64,000 nt of DNA from Nocardia macrotermitis. Lineage in GTDB: Bacteria; Actinomycetota; Actinomycetes; Mycobacteriales; Mycobacteriaceae. The DNA is taken from the NCBI RefSeq assembly GCF_009604405.1, contig NZ_WEGK01000015.1, forward strand, positions 123,141 through 187,140. Reading direction: 5' to 3'. The notes beneath the pieces are model-generated. The model ran no database searches, had not been told where the DNA came from, and saw only the letters and a list, made by a program, of their open reading frames with translations. Positions 1-7,605 of this stretch are shown in pieces. The stretch's first letter is position 1; each line of letters opens with the position of its first letter. The translations under genes were made by a program, and so were the position numbers.

Positions 1-1
1 G

Positions 2-505
2 ATCGACCTGCGATCCGGTGACGTCGTCCTGATCGGCGGCGCCGCGGGCGGCGTGGGCGTGTTCGCCGTCCAACTCGCCAGGCTCATCGGCGCCGAGGTG
101 CTGGGCACGGCATCGGAAGGCACGTTCGAATTCCTGCACGGGTTCGGGGTCGAACCCGTCGCATACGGCCCCGGACTCGCCGACCGAGTACGCGCCCTGG
201 CACCCGGGGGCATCACCGCGGCCACCGACCTGTTCGGCGCCGAGACCGCCGAAACCGCTCTCGCACTGGGCATTTCGCCCGATCGGATCTCCACTGTCGC
301 CGCAGGCCCGACCCCTCCCGGCGGCGTCCGCGCGACCGGCGGCATCGACGCGGGCCCGGACGACATGACGCGCATCGCCGAAGCCGTCCGAACCGGAACA
401 ATCACCGTGCCCATCGCCGCGACCTTCCCGATCGAGAAGATCCGCGACGCCGTGGCGCTACAGGCCGACCGCCACGTCCACGGCAAGGTCGTGGTCACTC
501 TCTGA
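2..505 (+). CDS. Zinc-type/quinone oxidoreductase (MDR family), C-terminal part
   Basis: The gene is cut by the left window edge; 167 residues remain, with no start. The fragment opens in the Rossmann fold of a medium-chain dehydrogenase: the dinucleotide motif GGAAGGVGVFAVQLA lies at residues 12-26. It ends with the family C-terminus (IEKIRDAV, then HGKVVVTL), which packs against the cofactor domain. Proteins of this type reduce quinones or enones with NADPH in the cytosol. The catalytic domain lies outside the window, so zinc-dependent and zinc-free (QOR) members cannot be told apart, and the substrate is unknown. The next gene lies on the opposite strand, so this is the last gene of its unit. 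Confidence 0.85.
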   Translation: MDLRSGDVVLIGGAAGGVGVFAVQLARLIGAEVLGTASEGTFEFLHGFGVEPVAYGPGLADRVRALAPGGITAATDLFGAETAETALALGISPDRISTVAAGPTPPGGVRATGGIDAGPDDMTRIAEAVRTGTITVPIAATFPIEKIRDAVALQADRHVHGKVVVTL

Positions 506-583
506 GCTGTGCGGTGGGCGGCGTCAGGTATCACGAATCAGCACGGCACCGGCGCAGGCGAACCGGTCACGGTTACCGCCGAC

Positions 584-1441
584 TCAGCGGAAGCTGTCCA
601 CCGCGAGTTGAACGAAACTACGAACGAGCGGTCCGGGGGTGGACTTGGCGTGGGCGACAACCAGGTGGCTGGGCGGGCGATCGCGAAACGGGACGACGAC
701 GAGACCGGCGGGGAGCGGCTGATCGGCCGGGGCGAGGGCGCACGTCGTGTTCCACAGGACCGCCTGTAAGCACTCCTGGATGGTGCGCACGATCGGTGCG
801 GAACCCTCGGGCGAGCCGCCCGTCCAATACGCGGCCCACACCGGATCGGCGTTGTCCGGCAAGCGAACCCAGCGACGTCCGGTCAGATCGGCGGCGGAGA
901 CCGACTCCCGCCCGGCGAGTGGATCGTCCTCGCGCAACACCACGCCGACCGGGATCCGGCGCAGGATTCGGACGCCGATTCCGTTGTCCTCGAACGGGGT
1001 TCGGGTCAGCGCCACGTCGACAAGTCCGGCCCGCAGACCGGCGGTCGGATCGGCCAGGTCCGCCTCACGAATGCTCACCTCGACCGACGGGTGCCGCTCC
1101 CGGAACCGGGCGACGAGCGTGCCCGCGACGAGTTCGGCCGTATCCGCGAGCGTGCCGATCGTGAGCGCGGCCGCGCCGGCCGCGGCGCTCACCCGGGTGC
1201 GCAGCAGGTCGGCGCGCTCGAGCAGGGCGACCGACTCCTCGTACATCACCGTCCCGGCGGCGGTGAGGGTGACACCCTTCGAGGTCCGCTCGAACAGCGT
1301 GACGCCGAGTTCGTCCTCGAGTTCCCGGATCGCGCGACTCAGCGGCGGCTGTGTCATGTGCAGGCGACGCGCCGCGCGGCCGATGTGACGCTCCTGTGCG
1401 ACGGCCACGAAGTACCGGAGCGAGCGAAGGTCCACCGCCAC
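584..1441 (-). CDS. LysR-family transcriptional regulator
   Basis: 285 residues, normal for LysR regulators. The N-terminal winged helix-turn-helix (about residues 4-62) has the classic pattern HIGRAARRLHMTQPPLSRAI followed by LEDELGVTLFER. The rest is the periplasmic-binding-protein-like effector domain. It starts at GTG 1441; a second GTG two codons later is also possible. It is divergent from the decarboxylase-like gene at 1552. The 110-bp gap holds a perfect LysR-type box at 1443-1461 that touches its own start, so autorepression plus control of the neighbour is the simplest inference. The effector is unknown. Confidence 0.9.
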   Translation of the reverse strand: MAVDLRSLRYFVAVAQERHIGRAARRLHMTQPPLSRAIRELEDELGVTLFERTSKGVTLTAAGTVMYEESVALLERADLLRTRVSAAAGAAALTIGTLADTAELVAGTLVARFRERHPSVEVSIREADLADPTAGLRAGLVDVALTRTPFEDNGIGVRILRRIPVGVVLREDDPLAGRESVSAADLTGRRWVRLPDNADPVWAAYWTGGSPEGSAPIVRTIQECLQAVLWNTTCALAPADQPLPAGLVVVPFRDRPPSHLVVAHAKSTPGPLVRSFVQLAVDSFR

Positions 1442-1442
1442 A

Positions 1443-1461
1443 CGATACCCACGCGGTATCG
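1443..1461. promoter_or_regulatory. LysR-type operator (ATACC-N5-GGTAT palindrome)
   Basis: A perfect 7-bp inverted repeat CGATACC / GGTATCG with a 5-nt spacer contains the T-N11-A core typical of LysR boxes. It sits 1 bp upstream of the LysR start and about 90 bp upstream of the divergent gene. It is the likely binding site of the adjacent LysR protein. Confidence 0.6.
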
Positions 1462-1551
1462 GATGTGCGGAAAGGGTGTTGGACGCGTCGCGGGCGGACC
1501 GGGAAGTATCGAAATCAGCTCGCCGACAATGGAGTTCGAAAGGAATTCGAC

Positions 1552-2547
1552 ATGTCCCGGACCCTCACCATCGGAACCTACGTGTACGACACCACCGCGG
1601 CGCTGTTCGACGGCAGCGTCGGCCTGGACGGCGTCGAGATCGATATGCGGACCGCGCCCACGCTGCCGGAGATCTTCCAGCGCGCGGTCTGCAAGGACGA
1701 ATTCGACGTCGCCGAACTCGGCCTCACCTTCTACCTGCGACTCCTCGAGGAAGGGCTGCCGTACGTCGCGCTGCCGATCTTCCCGAACCGCGTCTTCCGG
1801 CACTCGTGCGTCTTCGTCAACGCGCACAGCGGCATCACCTCCCCGGCAGACCTCACCGGCCGCACCATCGGCGAATTCGGCACCTACGGCCAGGATTCGG
1901 GCGTGTGGGCCAAGGGAATCCTGATGGACGAGTACGGATTCGACCCCGCCGCGAATCGCTGGATCGTCGGCGGCCTCGAACACCCTTCGCCCCCTTTCGA
2001 TTTCATCCCCCACCCGCATCCGCCGAACGTTTCGGTGACGCCCGCCCCGCTGGACGCGACCCTGAACGCGATGCTGGCATCCGGCGAGATCGACGCCCTG
2101 TTCTCGGCGAACGTCCCCCAGTGCGCACTGGACCACTCCCCCGACGTCACCCGCCTGTTCCCCGACTACGAACCCCTCGAACGCGACTATCACCGCCGCA
2201 CCGGCATCTTCCCGATCATGCACACCATCGTCGTGCACCGCACCCTGCTCGACACCGCCCCCGACCTCGTCCACGAGGTCTACCGAGCCTTCTGCCGCGC
2301 GAAAGACGAAGCCGCCGAACGCTATCACCGCAACCGCAGGCTCTACCAGGTCCAAACCATGACCCCCTGGATGAACGCCCTCATCGAACGCAACGAAACC
2401 CAATTCGCCCCCACCCCCTGGCCCTACGGCATCACCCCCAACCGCCCCACCCTCGAAACCTACCTCCGCTACCACCACGAACAGGGCCTGTCCCGGAACC
2501 TCCCCCACATCGAAGACATCTTCGCCCCCCAATTCCTCGACACCTGA
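1552..2547 (+). CDS. 4,5-dihydroxyphthalate decarboxylase-like / substrate-binding-fold protein
   Basis: 331 residues from ATG 1552, chosen because GAAAGGA lies 7 bp upstream; the frame stays open further upstream but without a better start. The protein resembles the 4,5-dihydroxyphthalate decarboxylase family, which has a two-lobed periplasmic-binding-protein fold but no signal peptide, as here. It begins with TLTIGTYVYDTTAALFDG and ends with the family's proline-rich segment (WPYGITPNRPTLETYLRYHH). Family members remove a carboxylate from an aromatic diacid. No other phthalate genes flank it, so the substrate is uncertain. The divergent LysR protein probably controls it. Confidence 0.7.
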   Translation: MSRTLTIGTYVYDTTAALFDGSVGLDGVEIDMRTAPTLPEIFQRAVCKDEFDVAELGLTFYLRLLEEGLPYVALPIFPNRVFRHSCVFVNAHSGITSPADLTGRTIGEFGTYGQDSGVWAKGILMDEYGFDPAANRWIVGGLEHPSPPFDFIPHPHPPNVSVTPAPLDATLNAMLASGEIDALFSANVPQCALDHSPDVTRLFPDYEPLERDYHRRTGIFPIMHTIVVHRTLLDTAPDLVHEVYRAFCRAKDEAAERYHRNRRLYQVQTMTPWMNALIERNETQFAPTPWPYGITPNRPTLETYLRYHHEQGLSRNLPHIEDIFAPQFLDT

Positions 2548-2607
2548 ACACCCGACACTTGTCTCCCGGAAACCGTTGCACGCGTGCACTTCCCACAGTC
2601 CGGATCG

Positions 2608-3885
2608 TCAACGCATCCGCTTCGGCACCGGTCGCTCCGGATCGAAAACCCGGGTATCACCTCGAGGACTTGCGAGCCTACGTTCCAAAGCCGTGAAGGC
2701 CGTGATCGCCTCGGGGGCTTCGAAAACACGATTGCGGCGGCCGATGCTCAACTGCTTCAAAATCCCTGCCGCAACGAGGCGCTCGACTGCGGAATTCGTG
2801 GCCGGAAAACTACGGCCGATCAATTCGGCCGCGGTTGTGACCGTAAGGATCGGCGCGCCGACCAGCTTGCCGATGAGCACATCGAGGGCCGAGTTGGCGC
2901 GCACCGGCGAGACTCGCTCACGCCACGAGCGTTGTAGCTCAGCGGCTTTCGATTCGTAGACAGTCGCGTCGGCCACTGCGCGGGCGCACGCGGCCGCAAA
3001 CCGGGCAATCCAGATATTCATGCCCTCGACAGCTTCCGGTGAATCCGGATCACCTGTATATCGATAACTGGTCAGGCCATCGATGTACGCATCGCCCCAG
3101 GTCGCCAGGATCAGCGAGACCGGAACCAGCACCCTCGCGGCAACGCCGCGACGACGAAGAACCATATGTATCAGCGCCCGTCCGGTCCGGCCGTTGCCAT
3201 CAATGAACGGATGGATCGTCTCGAATTGCGCATGGGCGATAGCCGCCTGCGCAACCGCCGGTAGGTCATCACCATTACAGAAATCAACGAGGTCACCCAT
3301 CAACTCCGGAACGTCCTGCGGCGGCGGAGGTACGAAATCCGCGGCACAGGGATTGAACGCACTCCCACCGATCCAGTTCTGCACATCCCGGTAGTGCCCA
3401 CCGTGCTCGACCAGCCTGGTCCCGGCGAGCAATCGCCGATGCACCTCGCACAAAGTCCGCTCGGTAATGGGGTCACCCGGACCGACCGAATCGACGGCAA
3501 CGGCCATCGCGTCGATATTCGCCAGCACCTCGACTGCTGTCACATCCGAGGACTCACCTTCCAACTCGCGCGCGGCGTCGGCGCGCAACAAACGTCGCGC
3601 ACCAACCTCGAGCCCTTCTATACGCGACGATGCGATGGCCTCGGCGCGCAGCAACAGCCGCGACAGCGCTTCGGTCTCCACCAGCGCCCGAGCTTCCGAA
3701 TCCAGGCGTGTAATCGCCGTCTCCGCGTCCACCACGTCGGCTGCGACATCACCGGACATGGTGATCTCGCGATTACCCAGCCTGTCGGGTAGGTAGACCT
3801 GGTACGGCCCGGAACCACGATCCCTGCGCGATATGCCACTACCGTCCAGATTGCCAACCCAGTGATGTCGCACAAGCTTGGACAT
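2608..3885 (-). CDS. Fic-domain AMP-transferase with C-terminal winged helix
   Basis: 425 residues. The catalytic Fic motif HPFIDGNGRTGR is complete at residues 225-236, with catalytic His225. Upstream, S86-x-x-x-E90-G91 matches the (S/T)xxxE(G/N) inhibitory helix of class II Fic enzymes, so self-inhibited AMPylation is expected. The N-terminal 60 residues are the usual Fic_N cap. Residues about 340-400 look like a winged helix-turn-helix, suggesting DNA binding. It starts at ATG 3885 behind AAGGAGGTG. That Shine-Dalgarno overlaps the 33-bp palindrome at 3894-3926. No antitoxin-like small gene is adjacent. The target protein is unknown. Confidence 0.88.
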   Translation of the reverse strand: MSKLVRHHWVGNLDGSGISRRDRGSGPYQVYLPDRLGNREITMSGDVAADVVDAETAITRLDSEARALVETEALSRLLLRAEAIASSRIEGLEVGARRLLRADAARELEGESSDVTAVEVLANIDAMAVAVDSVGPGDPITERTLCEVHRRLLAGTRLVEHGGHYRDVQNWIGGSAFNPCAADFVPPPPQDVPELMGDLVDFCNGDDLPAVAQAAIAHAQFETIHPFIDGNGRTGRALIHMVLRRRGVAARVLVPVSLILATWGDAYIDGLTSYRYTGDPDSPEAVEGMNIWIARFAAACARAVADATVYESKAAELQRSWRERVSPVRANSALDVLIGKLVGAPILTVTTAAELIGRSFPATNSAVERLVAAGILKQLSIGRRNRVFEAPEAITAFTALERRLASPRGDTRVFDPERPVPKRMR

Positions 3886-3893
3886 GCCACCTC

Positions 3894-3926
3894 CTTATTA
3901 AAGGTTACGCCATAACCTTTAATAAG
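3894..3926. promoter_or_regulatory. Perfect 14-bp inverted repeat over the fic Shine-Dalgarno
   Basis: CTTATTAAAGGTTA, then a 5-nt spacer (cgcca), then TAACCTTTAATAAG. The arms are perfect and strikingly AT-rich for this genome. On the minus strand the right end of the palindrome runs directly into the Shine-Dalgarno of the Fic gene. Operator function, possibly bound by the Fic protein's own winged helix, is inferred. An RNA hairpin hiding the ribosome site is the alternative. Confidence 0.6.
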
Positions 3927-3959
3927 AGCGGTGACAGTTCAAGGTTGTGCGGATCGCGG

Positions 3960-4181
3960 TTACGTGGTGGCGCAGGTTTCGGGGCCGAAGACTTCGTAGT
4001 GGATGTGGTCGGCGGGGACGTTGCGGTCGAGGAGGGCGTCTCGGATGCCGAGCATGAAAGGTAGTGGGCCGCAGAGGTATACGCGGGTTTCGGGTGGGAT
4101 GGGGAGGTCGGTGAAGTCGACTCGGCCGCGGCGGAGGGTGGGGGCGCCCGGACACGACTCGGCCGCGGCGGCATCGTGCAC
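3960..4181 (-). pseudogene. Remnant of flavohaemoglobin (C-terminal NAD-binding end)
   Basis: 73 codons that match only the last part of the reductase domain of flavohaemoprotein/nitric oxide dioxygenase: RVYLCGPLPFMLGIRDALL and then HIHYEVFGPE, the family's terminal signature. A complete Hmp is about 400 residues. The globin and FAD domains are missing and no in-frame sequence upstream resembles them. It could start at a GTG at 4181 but has no obvious Shine-Dalgarno. It is best read as a decayed 3' end left by a deletion next to the Fic gene. Confidence 0.7.
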
Positions 4182-4221
4182 CGCCGCGGCCGATCGGGTG
4201 GTTACCGCGTGTTCGCCCGAG

Positions 4222-4458
4222 TTACTCTGCGGGACCGCCGGATTCGGTGTGCTGCGGCACCTGGGTCGGCCGCAGCCGGACCCAGATCAGGAACCCCGCG
4301 GCCAGCACCGCCATGACGATCCCGGTCCACAGGTTGGTGTTCCAGCCGCCACTGCGTTGCAGATCCGCGGCGCTGTGATCGACCGCGCCGACGACGATCA
4401 GGATGACGCCGTAGATGCCCAGGAGCCCGCCGACGATGGTGCGAATATCGAAAAGCAT
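4222..4458 (-). CDS. Small two-span membrane protein, partner of the symporter
   Basis: 78 residues from ATG 4458, 11 bp after the symporter stop and on the same strand. Two hydrophobic segments are visible: about residues 7-27 (TIVGGLLGIYGVILIVVGAV) and 44-63 (LWTGIVMAVLAAGFLIWVRL). The tail is polar. Small two-helix proteins of this sort accompany sodium/solute symporters in many actinobacteria. The tight spacing implies co-transcription and perhaps a structural role, which is inference. The family name is not recognised. Confidence 0.75.
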   Translation of the reverse strand: MLFDIRTIVGGLLGIYGVILIVVGAVDHSAADLQRSGGWNTNLWTGIVMAVLAAGFLIWVRLRPTQVPQHTESGGPAE

Positions 4459-4469
4459 TGCGTCACTTC

Positions 4470-6212
4470 CTATCCGATGACGATGTTCAAGATGATGACC
4501 AGGACCAGACCGATGCCCGCGAGCAGCACCGGACGCTGGTACCAGGGCAGCGAGTCGGCATCGGGATCGTTGAGCAGGGACTTGGGTGTCTCCGAGTACA
4601 CCAGCCCGACCAGTTCGGCATCGGGCTTGGGCGCGGTCACCAGGCTGACCACGACGCTGAGCACCACATCGACCACGAAGGCCACACCGGCGGCCAGGAA
4701 GCTCGAGCCCTGACCGGACAGGTTGATCACCCCGGTCTCGCTCAGGATGAAGATGAAAATCGCGGACAACGTGCCGAACACCAGACCGACCCAACCGGCC
4801 GTCGCGGTCATCCGCTTCCAGAACATACCGACGATGAACGTCGCGAACAGCGGCGCGTTGAAGAACGAGAACAGCGTCTGGAGATAATCCATGATGTTCG
4901 AGAAGTTCCCGGCGATGAACGCGGTGAACACCGCGACCACGGTGGCGCCCACGGTCGCCCAGCGCCCGACGTTCAGGTAATAACCGTCCGGTCGGTCCTT
5001 CTTCACGTACTGCTGCCACAGGTCGAAACTGAACACCGTGTTGAACGCGGAGATATTGGCGGCCATACCCGCCATGAACGCGGCCAGCAGACCGGCCAGC
5101 GCGACGCCCAGAAGTCCGTTCGGGAGAATATCTTTCATCAGGTACAACAACGCGTCGTTGTACTTGACATCGCCCTTACCGGTCGCCTTGTATTCCGCGA
5201 TCTGCGGCACGATGAGAGCGCTCACCATGCCGGGGATGACCACGATCAACGGAATGAACATCTTCGGGAACGCGCCGATGATCGGGGTGCGCCGGGCCGC
5301 GGAGATGGAGTGCGTGGCCAGCGCGCGCTGCACCTCGACGAAGTTCGTCGTCCAGTAACCGAACGAGAGCACGAAGCCCAGACCGAACACGATGCCGATC
5401 ACCGACAGGAAGTTGTTGGAGAAACCGCTGAGTTCGTTACCGGGCCAGGAATGGATCTCCTGCGAACCGTCCTTCAGCCCGGACACCTTGTCCGTCAACC
5501 CACTCCAGCCGCCGACGCGATGCAGACCCACCAGCGTCAACGGCAGCAGCGCGGCCACGATGACGAAGAACTGCAACACCTCGTTGTAGATCGCGGCGGA
5601 CAGACCACCGAGCGTGATGTAGGACAGCACGATCGCCGCGGCGACGATGATCGACACCCACAGCGGCCAGCCCAGCAGCACGTTCACGATCGAACCGAGC
5701 AGATACAGGTTCACACCCGCGATGAGCACCTGGGCGATCGCGAAGCTCAGCGCGTTGACCAGATGCGCCCCGGTGCCGAAGCGCCGACGCATGAACTCCG
5801 GCACGCTGCGCACCTTGGAGCCGTAGTAGAACGGCATCATGACCACGCCCAGGAACAGCATGGCCGGGATCGCGCCGATCCAGTAGTAGTGCATGGTCGG
5901 CATGCCGTACTGCGCGCCGTTGGCGGACATGCCCATGATCTCGACCGCGCCCAGGTTCGCCGAGATGAACGCCAGACCGGTCACCCAGGCGGGCAGCGAG
6001 CGCCCGGACAGGAAGAAATCGATGCTCGAGGACACGCGCTGGCGGGCCAACAAGCCGATGCCGAGCACGAAGACGAAATAGATCGCGACGAGGACGTAGT
6101 CGACCGGCGAAGCGTCCAGGCGCAGGCTGGCGCCCTCGGCCAGTACATCGTGTGCCGGGCCCCCTGCCAGCACCGATTCGACAATTCCTGGTGGCGCGGC
6201 AGCGGGTGGCAT
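4470..6212 (-). CDS. Sodium/solute symporter (SSS family)
   Basis: 580 residues with about 14 transmembrane segments, the usual SSS size. Family features include DFFLSGRSLPAWVTGLAF after the first helix and VPEFMRRRFG in an early cytoplasmic loop. It resembles the sugar/inositol-transporting (SGLT-like) branch more than proline permeases, but the substrate cannot be read from sequence alone. It starts at ATG 6212 with CAGGAGAG upstream. It is the first gene of a two-gene unit with the small membrane protein at 4222-4458. It is divergent from the arginine decarboxylase operon, sharing a 227-bp promoter region. Confidence 0.88.
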   Translation of the reverse strand: MPPAAAPPGIVESVLAGGPAHDVLAEGASLRLDASPVDYVLVAIYFVFVLGIGLLARQRVSSSIDFFLSGRSLPAWVTGLAFISANLGAVEIMGMSANGAQYGMPTMHYYWIGAIPAMLFLGVVMMPFYYGSKVRSVPEFMRRRFGTGAHLVNALSFAIAQVLIAGVNLYLLGSIVNVLLGWPLWVSIIVAAAIVLSYITLGGLSAAIYNEVLQFFVIVAALLPLTLVGLHRVGGWSGLTDKVSGLKDGSQEIHSWPGNELSGFSNNFLSVIGIVFGLGFVLSFGYWTTNFVEVQRALATHSISAARRTPIIGAFPKMFIPLIVVIPGMVSALIVPQIAEYKATGKGDVKYNDALLYLMKDILPNGLLGVALAGLLAAFMAGMAANISAFNTVFSFDLWQQYVKKDRPDGYYLNVGRWATVGATVVAVFTAFIAGNFSNIMDYLQTLFSFFNAPLFATFIVGMFWKRMTATAGWVGLVFGTLSAIFIFILSETGVINLSGQGSSFLAAGVAFVVDVVLSVVVSLVTAPKPDAELVGLVYSETPKSLLNDPDADSLPWYQRPVLLAGIGLVLVIILNIVIG

Positions 6213-6439
6213 GCGGCTCTCCTGTTCGGTGGATCATCCTTCGACCACTTGGTCGTGTCCGGATCTTAGCGGGCCGTTAGCGTTCACATGGAGCTATCCA
6301 CCGCGCTGCCGATCCGTGTCCGCACGACCGGGAGTGATGCCTGTCCGATATGAAACGATGTTTTTCAGTTCAAAGGAGTTTTGCCGCAAGATCACCCTTC
6401 AAAATGCAACACTGGGGTCCCCGGGGGAAGGATCACAGG

Positions 6440-6988
6440 ATGCTCATCACCCACAGACAACACGGCACGTTCGGTACCGGAAGTGCCACCCCACCCCGCC
6501 CCGCCGCGCTGACCATCGAGGTCGGCGCGGCGGTCGGAGTGGGGTCGACGAGGATCTCCGCATTCGACGCCGCGCTGCGCGAACTCGGTGTGGGAGAAGC
6601 GAATCTGATCCGCCTGTCGTCGGTGATCCCGCCGCACGCGACGATCGAGCGGACCCGCCGCGTGCGCAAGCCCATCGTCTGGGGCGATCGGCTGTACTGC
6701 GTCTACGCAGTGGAGTTCGCCGACACCGCGGGGGCGAGCGCAGCCGCCGGCATCGGCTGGACCGTCCGCGACGACGGCTCCGGCGCGGGCCTGTTCGTCG
6801 AGCACGAGGCCGAAACCGCCAGGGAGGTCGACGAACTCATCCACCTGAGCCTGACCGAGATGACCGCCGCGCGCGCCGGGGTCTTCGGACCCGTGTGCAC
6901 CAGCACGGTCGCGGCCACCTCCGACGGCCGCCCGACCTGCACCCTGGCATTGGCGGCCTATCACACGGCGGGATGGAATCAACCGTGA
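6440..6988 (+). CDS. Pyruvoyl-dependent arginine decarboxylase
   Basis: 182 residues from ATG 6440, preceded by GGGGGAAGGA. The proenzyme self-cleaves at a Ser-Ser bond, converting the second Ser to a pyruvoyl group. The conserved context is visible as NLIRLSSVIPP (S60-S61). The beta chain holds IEVGAAVGVGSTRISAFDAAL and the alpha chain continues through FVEHEAE to the C-terminus. The reaction is arginine to agmatine plus CO2 in the cytosol, feeding polyamine synthesis or acid tolerance. The stop codon overlaps the GTG of the acetyltransferase-like gene (GTGA), so the two are translationally coupled. No agmatinase or agmatine deiminase gene lies in the window. Confidence 0.88.
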   Translation: MLITHRQHGTFGTGSATPPRPAALTIEVGAAVGVGSTRISAFDAALRELGVGEANLIRLSSVIPPHATIERTRRVRKPIVWGDRLYCVYAVEFADTAGASAAAGIGWTVRDDGSGAGLFVEHEAETAREVDELIHLSLTEMTAARAGVFGPVCTSTVAATSDGRPTCTLALAAYHTAGWNQP

Positions 6989-7605
6989 CCCAACCCGCGG
7001 AACCGGAAAGATCGACACATACCGCGACTTCCGCGGCCGGAGGTATCCGGGTCAGCGTGGAGCGCACAATTCCGGATCCGCAGATCGAACGTTTCCAATT
7101 GCTCTACGAAGAAGCATTCGGTCCATTACGCACTCGGGCGATCGCACGGCAGGTTCTGCATCCCGGCGAATTCCATCAGGAGATGACCGATCCGCGAATA
7201 CAGAAACACGTTGCCCGTGCACCCGACGGCGAGCCGATCGGCCTGACCACGTTGACTCGTCATCTGGAGACGGTGCCCTGGATCAGCCCCGAATATTTCG
7301 CGGCGCGTTTCCCGCAACACGCCGAGCGTGACGCCATCTACTATGCGGGGTTCACATTGGTCGCCCCCGGCGCGCGACAAGGGGCCGCATTTCATGTCAT
7401 GATCGAATCAGTCGTCCGAATATTGGCGGCGGAGCGCGCGGCCGTCGGCTGGGACATCTGCTCGTACAACAACTCTCACTTCTCGTTCGCCGACGCCCTG
7501 CGAACGGCGATCGGGGAGCGGGCCACGGTCGATATCGCGGTGGAGGATTCACAGACTTACTACGCGGCACGGTTCATCGGGGACGGAGCGGACAAGGGGG
7601 ACTGA
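6985..7605 (+). CDS. GNAT-like acetyltransferase domain protein
   Basis: 206 residues from GTG 6985, which overlaps the previous stop by 4 bp; ATG 6973 is an alternative. The layout is that of a GNAT-like fold: a central segment (PIGLTTLTRHLETVPWIS) and then YYAGFTLVAPGARQGAAFHVMIE, which looks like beta-4 followed by the acetyl-CoA-binding loop and helix. The standard Q/RxxGxG/A motif is weak, so catalysis is not assured. Its place between arginine decarboxylase and a diguanylate cyclase suggests action on agmatine or a related amine, but that is inference only. Confidence 0.6.
   Translation: MTQPAEPERSTHTATSAAGGIRVSVERTIPDPQIERFQLLYEEAFGPLRTRAIARQVLHPGEFHQEMTDPRIQKHVARAPDGEPIGLTTLTRHLETVPWISPEYFAARFPQHAERDAIYYAGFTLVAPGARQGAAFHVMIESVVRILAAERAAVGWDICSYNNSHFSFADALRTAIGERATVDIAVEDSQTYYAARFIGDGADKGD

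Noticed and set aside
4458..6269. 603-codon plus-strand frame rich in His, Gln, Asp and Arg
   Set aside because: Antisense shadow of the sodium/solute symporter, whose transmembrane helices and motifs are clear on the minus strand.
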